A stretch of DNA of 8,983 bases from DATARH01 sp035935235 (GTDB lineage Bacteria > Pseudomonadota > Alphaproteobacteria > ATCC43930 > CGMCC-115725). The stretch lies in assembly GCA_035935235.1 (NCBI GenBank), contig DASYXG010000090.1, positions 1 to 8,983 of the forward strand, read 5' to 3'. The notes under the pieces are model-generated. The model saw only the letters and a program-made list of their open reading frames with translations, was not told where the DNA came from and made no database searches. Below are positions 1 to 5,958 of this stretch, piece after piece. Position 1 is the first letter of the stretch. Each line of letters opens with the position of its first letter. A program made the position numbers and the translations under genes.

Positions 1-1103
1 ATAAAGCTGCGGCCGAGCTCCGGGTGCGCGACGTCCTTCCAGAAGCCGCGGTCGGCCAGGTGCGGGTCGTCGAGCAACTGCTCAGGGGCGCGGACCGCGC
101 CCCATGTGAAGCCGCGTTCCTGCGCGCGGTGATAGACCTCCTCCGCCGGCAGGCTAGCGATAAAGCCGGCGACGAGACCGTCGATGATGTGCGAGGTGTT
201 GGCGGTGATGACCGCCTGGTCGCGGTATTTCGGGTCGCGCAGATCGCCGGCCATGCCGTTCGTATCGAGCAGGTCGGCCAATTCCTTCATGTATCTGGGA
301 TTGAGCCGGCCACCAACCAGCGCGCAGACGTAATTCCCGTCGCTGGCTCGGAACTGGGTGCGCGGGCTCGGGCCGGCGGCGTGGTGTCGTCCGGTGCGAC
401 GCTCCAGCACCTCGCCTCGGTAGACATAATTGGCGATCGCCGCTTCCGTGGTCAGCGCGCAGGCTTCATGGATCGAGGCGTCGATATATTGCCCGCGCGC
501 CGAGACCGTGCGATGTACGAGCGCCGCCATGATCGCCATGTGGGAGAAGTGGCAGCCCATATGCCAAGCATTGCCGCCGCCCGGGGCGATCGGCGGCGCG
601 TCCGGCACATCATCATACCCGGATGAGGCCATCTCCCCTCCCGCAGCCATATGCAGCAGGTCAGACGACAGGTAATCACGCCACGGGCCGGTCTGGCCGA
701 ACGGGGTCACCGAACACAGGATCAGGCCCGGGTTCTGCTGGCTCAGCGCCGTGTAATCGGAGCCGAGCGATGCCAAATAACCTGGCCTAAATGTCTCCAG
801 GATGACATCCGCCGTCGGCACGAGGCGCCGGAAAAGGTCGCATCCGTCGGCGGTGCCGATGTCGAGCGTAATGCCGCGCTTTGACGTGTTGTAGTACCAG
901 AACGACAGACTGCGTTCCGGATGTGGGACATCGTCCAAAAACGGTCCGATGCGGCGGCACGGCTCACCGCCTGGCGGCTCTATCTTAACGACGTCGGCGC
1001 CCAGATCGCCGAGCAGCTTGCCGCAGAACTGGCCGGTCTCATCGGCTAGCTCTAGCACGCGCACGCCGGTCAGCGGCCCCGGCAGCGAGGCGGCGTCGGT
1101 CAC
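1..1103 (-). CDS. Class III CoA-transferase (CaiB/BaiF family), second of a tandem pair, 3' end cut by the window edge
   Basis: Members of this family move CoA from a donor thioester to a carboxylic acid in the cytoplasm through an aspartyl-CoA intermediate. About 367 codons are visible and open, starting MTDAASLPGPLTGVRVLELA; family members are usually around 380-410 residues, so only the extreme C-terminus should be missing. The N-terminal half has the Rossmann-type signature with GADVVKIEPP (residues 35-44), then YNTSKRGITLDI (71-82). The expected catalytic Asp is D208 in RGQYIDASIHEA. The C-terminal part shows the usual DDPHLADRGFW and HPELG motifs. The start is GTG at 1103, whose bases overlap the stop of the upstream CoA-transferase (GTGA), so the two are very probably translationally coupled. 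Its acid substrate is unknown. Family assignment is firm. Confidence 0.9.
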   Translation of the reverse strand, partial: MTDAASLPGPLTGVRVLELADETGQFCGKLLGDLGADVVKIEPPGGEPCRRIGPFLDDVPHPERSLSFWYYNTSKRGITLDIGTADGCDLFRRLVPTADVILETFRPGYLASLGSDYTALSQQNPGLILCSVTPFGQTGPWRDYLSSDLLHMAAGGEMASSGYDDVPDAPPIAPGGGNAWHMGCHFSHMAIMAALVHRTVSARGQYIDASIHEACALTTEAAIANYVYRGEVLERRTGRHHAAGPSPRTQFRASDGNYVCALVGGRLNPRYMKELADLLDTNGMAGDLRDPKYRDQAVITANTSHIIDGLVAGFIASLPAEEVYHRAQERGFTWGAVRAPEQLLDDPHLADRGFWKDVAHPELGRSF

Positions 1104-2419
1104 CGGAGCATCTCCTCCTGGTAGGGGAAGCGGGGGCGCTGCGTCGGCCAGAAAGTTCCGTCGGTAAACCCAGCCTGCAGCTCTTCGTGCGGCAACCCAA
1201 GCAATCCTTCGACGATCTCCCGAGTGTGCTCGCCGATCATTGGGCTGGGCAAAGAATTCGTCGCTGGCGTTTCGGAGAGTTTGAAGGGCGAGTTCTGCAC
1301 CTTGTGGCTGCCGAGCGCCGGGTGCTCCATCTCAAGGTACATTTCGCGCTGGCGCAGCTGCGGGTCATGCTCGACACGGTCCTCGGCGCTTTGCACCGGG
1401 AGCGCGCGTACGCCCGCAGCCTGACATTGTTCCGTCACGGCGTATTTACCAAGTGTCTTCGTCCAAGTCTCGATTTGCTCGTCCAACACCTCCTGATGCT
1501 GCAGCCGTCCGGCAACGGTGGCGAATTTGTCGTTACTTGCCCAGGCGGGCGAGCCTATGACCTGCACCAGCCGCCGCCATTCCTCGTCGGACTGGCAGAC
1601 GATAACGCACCAGTCGTTGTAGCCGCCGGGATCGGTGCGATAGGCATTGTGCGGCGCCACAGTCGGGCCACCGCGGTGATTGGCGGTGAGCGGCGTCCCG
1701 GGCCAATGGGCGCGGTTGCCGGGTGGGTAGCCCGGGCGCCGCAAGCCGCGTCCGTTCACCGTAAAGTCCAATAGCGCCGGTCCGACGAGCGGCACGCTCG
1801 CCACCATCTGCGACAGGTCGACGTGCTGGCCTTGCCCTGTCATGTTGCGATGGTAAAGACCAGTCATCGCGCACATCGCACCGTACATGCCGCCGGTGTC
1901 GTCCATATACGACCAGCCCCAGCCAGCTGGCGGGTGGTCGGGCAGGCCGGAAAGAAAGGTCAGCCCCGACACCGCCTGCGCGACAGGGCCAAATGTCGTG
2001 TAGCGGTGGTGCCGGCCGGTGTGCCCGTAGCCCGACATCGACACGTAGACGATATCCGGCTTGATCTTGCACTGCTCGTCGTAGCCGAGCCCCCAGTTGC
2101 GGAGCACCCGTGAGCTGAAATTCTCGATCACGATATCAGAGACCGCGATCAGGCGTTTGACGATGTCGAGGCCCTTTGCGGTGCGGACGTTGAGGCTAAG
2201 GCTCTTCTTGTTGACGTTGGTGTCGTTGAAATTGCCTGAAGTGTTGAGATTGACCTCGAGCTGCTGGGGGGTCGTGGAGCTGGGCAGCCGGCCACGCTCA
2301 TTCTCCGGCCATTCGATCTTGATGATCTCCGCGCCGAAAGCGCCTAGCCAGCGGGTCGCCCACGGCCCCGCCCGCACCCAGCTGAAATCGACGACGCGGA
2401 TACCCGCTAGGGCCTTCAT
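1100..2419 (-). CDS. Class III CoA-transferase (CaiB/BaiF family), first of a tandem pair
   Basis: Predicted 439-residue CoA-transferase, somewhat longer than the usual 380-410. It opens MKALAGIRVVDFSWVRAGPW, the canonical family N-terminus, followed by GAEIIKIEWPE (29-39), NKKSLSLNV (70-78) and the expected catalytic D201 in GQGQHVDLSQM. The C-terminal half carries DPQLRQREM and EHPALG, then an extra tail of about 20 residues rich in aromatic and Pro residues that ends EEMLR. I chose ATG 2419 because homology begins there and AAAGGA lies 10 bases upstream. The frame stays open to a GTG at 2575 (491 residues), but those 52 extra residues are Arg-rich and do not look like family sequence; ATG 2458 is another alternative. 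It shares GTGA with the next gene, which suggests a shared operon and perhaps a hetero-oligomer. Substrate unknown. Confidence 0.88.
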   Translation of the reverse strand: MKALAGIRVVDFSWVRAGPWATRWLGAFGAEIIKIEWPENERGRLPSSTTPQQLEVNLNTSGNFNDTNVNKKSLSLNVRTAKGLDIVKRLIAVSDIVIENFSSRVLRNWGLGYDEQCKIKPDIVYVSMSGYGHTGRHHRYTTFGPVAQAVSGLTFLSGLPDHPPAGWGWSYMDDTGGMYGAMCAMTGLYHRNMTGQGQHVDLSQMVASVPLVGPALLDFTVNGRGLRRPGYPPGNRAHWPGTPLTANHRGGPTVAPHNAYRTDPGGYNDWCVIVCQSDEEWRRLVQVIGSPAWASNDKFATVAGRLQHQEVLDEQIETWTKTLGKYAVTEQCQAAGVRALPVQSAEDRVEHDPQLRQREMYLEMEHPALGSHKVQNSPFKLSETPATNSLPSPMIGEHTREIVEGLLGLPHEELQAGFTDGTFWPTQRPRFPYQEEMLR

Positions 2420-2599
2420 TCGTAACACGTCCTTTCGCCGACGATCGGACGCGGTCATCTCCGCATGCCGCTCCCACAGCGTCAACCACTGGTCTTTGGT
2501 TACGCTTCTCTTTCTGAGACGCCTTGATGCTCGATGACGTCGGCGGGACGGCGGGTGGCCCTGGTCGACTGGCACGTCACCGACTGAATCTTGCCAGCA
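2420..2599 (-). other. Gap between the SDR and the first CoA-transferase
   Basis: If the CoA-transferase starts at 2419, 180 bases separate it from the SDR stop. Apart from the ribosome-binding site I see no convincing terminator hairpin, promoter or separate small gene. The stretch is open in the CoA-transferase frame as far as GTG 2575, so an N-terminally extended protein cannot be excluded. The two genes are probably co-transcribed, since both face the same way and nothing between them looks like a stop signal. Confidence 0.4.
2430..2435 (-). promoter_or_regulatory. Shine-Dalgarno site that decides the start of the first CoA-transferase
   Basis: Read on the minus strand this is AAAGGA, 10 bases before ATG 2419. 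Neither the GTG at 2575 nor the ATG at 2458 has a site this well placed, although a GGAG directly abuts the ATG at 2458. Supporting evidence only. Confidence 0.45.
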
Positions 2600-3397
2600 T
2601 CAGAACGGCCGACGATCGAGCGGGGCGTGCGGCTGCTCCAGCCCATCCACCGGTATGTTGCGGCCATTGATCCAATGGGCGCGTGGTGACGCGGCGAAAA
2701 CGATCACGTCAGCCACTTCGGCGGCCGTGCCCAGGCGGCCCATTGGAAAGCCGTGGCGCACGTAATCGGTGTAGAAGTCCGGGTTGGCCAGGCGATAGCG
2801 GTCCCAGCCATTGCCGTCGACCAGAATCGAGCCCGGCGAGACGGTGTTGACCCGGACGCCGTGCGGCACGAATTCGAGTGCCCAGCGCTCGGTATCAAAG
2901 ATCAGCGCTGACTTCGCCGCGCCGTATTGCCCCGACATCGCCAGTTGCGGCGACCAGCCCGAGATCGAGGCGATATTGACGATCGCGGCACCGGCCTGCC
3001 CCTTCATGTGCGGCAGCGCCAACCTCATCATCCGGACCGTCTGGATCAGGTTGCGCTCTAGCGCGCCGCGCCAGTCGTCGTCTGTGCTGTCGGCGATACG
3101 CGTGCCACCGCCCCCACCGCCGACATTGTTAACGAGAATGTCGATACGGCCGTAGGCCGCGACCGCGGCATCGATCAGCGCCGCCGCACCATCCGGCTCG
3201 CCTACATCGGCTGCGCAAGCAGCGACTTCCGCGCCGGCGGTCCGCAGCTCTCGCTCCGCCGCGGCGAGCTGGTCGGCCGAGCGCGCCGAGAGCATCAGCC
3301 GGCAGCCCTCGCCGGCAAACGCACTTGCAGCGGCAAAACCGATCCCACGGCTCGAACCCGTAACGAGCGCGATCTTGCCCGCGAGTTTGAGATCCAT
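2600..3397 (-). CDS. Short-chain dehydrogenase/reductase (classical SDR)
   Basis: Predicted 265-residue NAD(P)-dependent oxidoreductase that would interconvert an alcohol and a ketone in the cytoplasm. The length is typical for classical SDRs. The cofactor motif TGSSRGIG is at residues 13-20. The acidic residue before the adenine pocket is D64 in CAADV. The structural NNAG motif appears as NNVG (90-93) inside a run of glycines. Catalytic residues are S144 in NIASISG and the Y158/K162 pair in QYGAAKSA. The segment VRVNTVSPGSI is the usual proline-glycine motif, and NGRNIPVDG is the normal C-terminal glycine segment. ATG 3397 is preceded by GGGAGA at good spacing. An Arg after the Gly-rich loop (R39) could hint at NADP(H), but that is weak. 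It is the first gene of the leftward unit with the CoA-transferases, which suggests a dehydrogenation or hydroxyacyl step in the same pathway. Confidence 0.93.
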   Translation of the reverse strand: MDLKLAGKIALVTGSSRGIGFAAASAFAGEGCRLMLSARSADQLAAAERELRTAGAEVAACAADVGEPDGAAALIDAAVAAYGRIDILVNNVGGGGGGTRIADSTDDDWRGALERNLIQTVRMMRLALPHMKGQAGAAIVNIASISGWSPQLAMSGQYGAAKSALIFDTERWALEFVPHGVRVNTVSPGSILVDGNGWDRYRLANPDFYTDYVRHGFPMGRLGTAAEVADVIVFAASPRAHWINGRNIPVDGLEQPHAPLDRRPF

Positions 3398-3446
3398 CTG
3401 CCGCTCTCCCGCGATACCGCGCTGTGGGCTTGACGCTCAGTGCTCC

Positions 3447-3461
3447 CCGCCCAAATGGCGG
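3447..3461. promoter_or_regulatory. Dyad CCGCC-N5-GGCGG, possible operator
   Basis: A perfect inverted repeat with 5-base arms around CAAAT lies in the divergent intergenic region, about 50 bases upstream of the SDR start. Short GC dyads arise by chance in GC-rich DNA, so this is only a candidate regulator-binding site. Confidence 0.25.
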
Positions 3462-3465
3462 CGAC

Positions 3466-3484
3466 CGGATATCATACTGATCCG
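3466..3484. promoter_or_regulatory. Dyad CGGAT-N9-ATCCG overlapping a TATGAT box, possible operator
   Basis: The arms CGGAT (3466-3470) and ATCCG (3480-3484) are perfect complements. The 19-base span contains a minus-strand TATGAT that looks like a -10 element for the SDR unit, so a bound regulator could block transcription there. The spacing and AT-containing centre resemble operators of dimeric regulators, but no regulator gene is in the window to match it to. Confidence 0.3.
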
Positions 3485-3620
3485 ACGATATTGCATGCTC
3501 CCCTGATGTTGAAGGCCGCTGCGGTTGCGTCTGCATTCCATCGTTTGCGCGCTCCGTGCGGGGAAATGTTATGGATTGTTTGACAACGGACCGACGCAGC
3601 CCAAGACCCAAAAACAGCAC

Positions 3621-5711
3621 ATGAGCGAATATTCTCTCGGCATCGATATCGGCGGCACGTTTACCGATCTCGTCATCCACGATCACGAGAGCGGCCGCCG
3701 CTGGGGCTGCAAGGTTCTGACAACACATGCCGATCCGCAGCAAGGTGTCGTCGACGGCGTTCGCACGATCCTCGCCGAGAGCGGGCTTGATCCGCGCGGC
3801 ATCAGCCGGGTCGTGCATGCGACGACGCTCTTCACCAACGCGTTGATCGAGCGCAAAGGCGCACCGACAGGACTGTTGGTCACCGCCGGATTTCGCGACA
3901 TGCTCGAGATCGGCCGCGAGCGCAAATACGACCTCTACGATATCGGCATCGAAAACCCGCCGCCACTGGTCCCGCGCAATCTGCGGCTCGACGTCAGCGA
4001 GCGGATGCGAGCCGACGGCAGCGTCGCTGAGCGGCTCGACGAGGCGCAGCTTCTGCATCAGGTCAATGTTCTGCGCGCCGCCGGTGTGACATCGGTCGCG
4101 CTGGTGTTCCTGCACGCCTACGCCAACCCGGCGCATGAGGAGCAGGCGGCGCGGGCCATTGCAGCTCACGCGCCGGAGCTGTTCATCACGCCGTCGCATC
4201 AGGTAGTGCGCGAGATCCGCGAGTACGAACGTGCCTCGACTACGGTCGCCAGCGCCTACGTCAAGCCGATCGCCGCCGGCTACCTCGCAGCGTTGGCGCG
4301 CGAGCTGACCGGTCTCGGCATCTCGGCGCCGCTGTTACTGATGCAATCGGGCGGCGGGCTGACGCATGCCGCTGAGGTCAACCGCAATCCCGTCCAGATG
4401 CTCGAGTCCGGCCCGGCGGCGGGAGCTTTGGCGGCGGCTTTCTTCGGGGCTCGCGACGGAGTCGCCGATCTGCTCGCCTTTGACATGGGCGGCACCACCG
4501 CCAAGCTCAGCTTGGTTGATGGTGGCGAGCCGCTGGTCGCCTATGGGTTCGAGGCGGCACGGCAGAAGCGCTTTATCGAGGGCAGCGGTCTGCCGATCCG
4601 CCTGTCGACGATCGAGCTGATCGAGATCGGAGCCGGCGGCGGCAGTATCGCGCGACGCGATGAGATTGGTTTGATGAAGGTCGGGCCCGACAGCGCGGGC
4701 TCGGAGCCGGGACCCGCTTGCTATGCCCGCGGCGGCGGCGCGCCGACCGTGACCGACGCCAATCTGCTGCTTGGCTATCTGAATCCAGACTTCTTTGCTG
4801 GCGGCACACTGCAGATCGATCGCGCCGCCGCCGCGGGCGCGATTGCCGACTTGGCCGAGACGCTCGGCCTCTCCGCCGAGGCCGCCGCCGCCGGCATCCA
4901 CGAGGTCGTCAACGAGAACATGGCCGGGGCGGCACGCGTTCATATTGCCGAGCGCGGCAGAGACCCCCGGCGTTATGCGCTGGTTTGCACCGGTGGCGGC
5001 GGCCCGGTGCATGGCTACGGCGTCGCGCGCAAGCGCGGTATCACGCGGCTGGTTTGCCCGCCCTCGCCGGGTGTCGCCTCGGCCTGGGGGCTGCTCGTGG
5101 CGCCCGCCCGGGTCGATCGGGTAACCACGATCGGCTTCCGCCTCGACAGCGACCCACTCGCCGGGTTCGAAGCCGCGTTCCGCGAACTCGAGGACGAGGC
5201 GCGCGAGGTAGTCGGCGCCACCGGGTTGCCGCTCGCTGGGCTGCGCGTCGATCGGCTCGGCGACGGCCGCTGCGTCGGGCAGGGCTTCGACCTCGTTGTG
5301 CCGCTGCCGCCCGGTCCTTATACGGATGACGCCGCTGCACGACCCGCTTTGGCCACCGCTTTCGATCGCGGCTATCGCGAAAAATTCGGTCGCGGACCGC
5401 CCGCCGTGCCGCTCGAATTCATCAACGCGCGCGTATCGGTGCGCGTCGCGGCGGCCGGCAGCCATATCGCTGATCTCACGAGAGTCGGCGACGGAACGCC
5501 CGCTGCGGCGATCAAAGGGTTGCGCCGCGCCTGGTTCGCCGAAGCCGGCGGCTTTGTCGACACAGCGGTCTACGACCGCGATCGCCTCGCCCCCAACGCC
5601 ATCATTCCCGGCCCCGCGTTAATCGAAGACCCGGGTTCTACCCTCGTGGTCGGCCCTGGCGGAGGCGCACAGGTTATGCCGTCGGGCAGCATCATCGTAG
5701 CGTTGGGCTGA
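3621..5711 (+). CDS. hyuA: Hydantoinase/oxoprolinase family subunit A (HyuA-type, ATP-binding)
   Basis: Predicted 696-residue subunit of an ATP-dependent enzyme in the family of N-methylhydantoinase, 5-oxoprolinase, caprolactamase and acetone/acetophenone carboxylase. In these, ATP activates an amide or ketone and the partner B subunit completes the reaction. The N-terminal phosphate motif IDIGGTFTD is at residues 8-16. The family segment REIREYERASTTVASAYVKP is at 197-216, followed by QSGGGL (242-247) and GPAAG (264-268). The second phosphate motif FDMGGTTAK is at 287-295. EIGAGGGSIA (335-344), the PGPACY region (363-368) and GGGGPVHG (458-465) complete the signature. Length is normal. ATG 3621 matches the family N-terminus; the frame extends to TTG 3525 but the 32 extra residues look non-coding. 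The ribosome-binding site is weak. The gene symbol is a family label; hydantoin as substrate is not shown. Confidence 0.92.
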   Translation: MSEYSLGIDIGGTFTDLVIHDHESGRRWGCKVLTTHADPQQGVVDGVRTILAESGLDPRGISRVVHATTLFTNALIERKGAPTGLLVTAGFRDMLEIGRERKYDLYDIGIENPPPLVPRNLRLDVSERMRADGSVAERLDEAQLLHQVNVLRAAGVTSVALVFLHAYANPAHEEQAARAIAAHAPELFITPSHQVVREIREYERASTTVASAYVKPIAAGYLAALARELTGLGISAPLLLMQSGGGLTHAAEVNRNPVQMLESGPAAGALAAAFFGARDGVADLLAFDMGGTTAKLSLVDGGEPLVAYGFEAARQKRFIEGSGLPIRLSTIELIEIGAGGGSIARRDEIGLMKVGPDSAGSEPGPACYARGGGAPTVTDANLLLGYLNPDFFAGGTLQIDRAAAAGAIADLAETLGLSAEAAAAGIHEVVNENMAGAARVHIAERGRDPRRYALVCTGGGGPVHGYGVARKRGITRLVCPPSPGVASAWGLLVAPARVDRVTTIGFRLDSDPLAGFEAAFRELEDEAREVVGATGLPLAGLRVDRLGDGRCVGQGFDLVVPLPPGPYTDDAAARPALATAFDRGYREKFGRGPPAVPLEFINARVSVRVAAAGSHIADLTRVGDGTPAAAIKGLRRAWFAEAGGFVDTAVYDRDRLAPNAIIPGPALIEDPGSTLVVGPGGGAQVMPSGSIIVALG

Positions 5712-5759
5712 TGCGGGTGGCAGGAGGGTTCCAAGGCGCCGATCGGGAGGAAAGCGAAT

Positions 5760-5885
5760 CTTTACTGGTCTCCCCCGCGAAAGCGGGGGTCCAGGGCCAT
5801 CTGCGGCGACGGTTCGATGCGTTGCGCGGCTTGAGTCTTGCCGTTCGCCCTGGGTCCCCGCTTTCGCGGGGGAGACGAGTTAAAG
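5760..5885. repeat. Inverted pair of dispersed palindromic repeats (REP-like)
   Basis: The left arm 5760-5797 and right arm 5847-5885 are near-complementary: the 30-base cores 5768-5797 and 5847-5876 differ at only two positions, and the outer CTTTA...CTC flanks match with one indel. Each arm is itself a hairpin. The left has a 7-bp stem (5772-5778 with 5783-5789) closing a GAAA loop; the right has a 6-bp stem (5856-5861 with 5866-5871) around TTTC. This C-rich/GAAA/G-rich core resembles the intergenic palindromes common in Alphaproteobacteria, including the spurious TPAFAGE-type translation they give. It probably folds into a long hairpin in the mRNA between the two subunit genes and could affect message stability or the A:B ratio. 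It is not followed at once by a T-run, so a classic terminator is not supported. Confidence 0.85.
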
Positions 5886-5890
5886 CTATC

Positions 5891-5935
5891 AGGATGACCC
5901 AGTTCGTTTTTTTAGGATGACCCAGTTCGTTTTTT
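5891..5935. repeat. 23-base tandem direct duplication
   Basis: The unit AGGATGACCCAGTTCG plus a T-run occurs twice, at 5891-5913 (seven Ts) and 5914-5935 (six Ts), with no bases between. The copies are identical except for T-run length, which suggests a recent slippage duplication. The second copy supplies an ATG at 5917 in the HyuB frame, which can mislead start calling. Confidence 0.9.
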
Positions 5936-5946
5936 GCGAGGCTCAA

Positions 5947-5953
5947 GAGGAGA
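5947..5953 (+). promoter_or_regulatory. Shine-Dalgarno site that sets the HyuB start
   Basis: GAGGAGA ends 5 bases before ATG 5959. The upstream in-frame ATG at 5917 lies inside the tandem duplication and has no comparable site, so 5959 is preferred; the family-like sequence MLDAVTIEILWSRI also begins there. Confidence 0.75.
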
Positions 5954-5958
5954 CGGCA

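Larger units (their letters stand above)
3398..3620. promoter_or_regulatory. Divergent intergenic region between the SDR and HyuA-type genes
   Basis: About 223 bases separate the two divergent starts, so promoters for both units must lie here or just inside the genes. On the plus strand a TTGACA matching a -35 box is at 3580-3585, but no good -10 follows at 16-18 bases. On the minus strand TATGAT at 3471-3476 resembles a -10 box about 75 bases before the SDR start, without a recognisable -35. Two short dyads, listed separately, sit near the middle. No clear ribosome-binding site precedes the HyuA ATG at 3621. Confidence 0.5.
5712..5958 (+). other. Spacer between the HyuA and HyuB genes, filled with repeats
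   Basis: These 247 bases hold no credible gene. Just after the HyuA stop come two Shine-Dalgarno-like strings, AGGAGGG at 5722-5728 and GGGAGGAAA at 5745-5753, neither followed by a usable start of a recognisable protein. Then come the inverted repeat pair and the tandem duplication listed below. A frame opening at ATG 5711 runs through the repeat, but its product is repeat-derived and has no protein character. Confidence 0.7.

Noticed and set aside
24..626. Plus-strand open frame of 200 codons opposite the left CoA-transferase
   Set aside because: It is antisense to a convincing CoA-transferase with all family motifs; its Arg/Ala/Val-rich product has no recognisable domain and is typical of GC-rich shadow frames.
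1187..1774. Plus-strand open frame of 195 codons opposite the first CoA-transferase
   Set aside because: Antisense to a well-supported gene, no motif and no ribosome-binding site.
3430..3475. TTGACG followed by TATCAT as a plus-strand promoter
   Set aside because: The two hexamers are 34 bases apart, about twice the needed spacing.
3129..4199. Minus-strand open frame of 356 codons spanning the divergent intergenic region
   Set aside because: It overlaps the SDR start in another frame, crosses the promoter region and covers the conserved N-terminus of HyuA. Its product is low-complexity Arg/Asp/Ala sequence.
4335..5465. Minus-strand open frame of 376 codons within the HyuA gene
   Set aside because: Antisense to a gene with continuous family motifs; the long frame follows from high GC content.
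5847..5913. Rho-independent terminator from the right repeat arm plus a T-run
   Set aside because: The T-run begins about 30 bases after the hairpin rather than directly after it, and the downstream gene probably depends on read-through.
5711..5920. Small plus-strand open frame after the HyuA gene, overlapping its stop codon
   Set aside because: Most of it translates the inverted repeat arms, giving repeat-type sequence such as SPAKAGVQG; no independent protein character.
5917..5958. ATG at 5917 as the HyuB start
   Set aside because: It lies within the tandem duplication, lacks a ribosome-binding site and would add 14 residues unlike the family; ATG 5959 has GAGGAGA 5 bases upstream.
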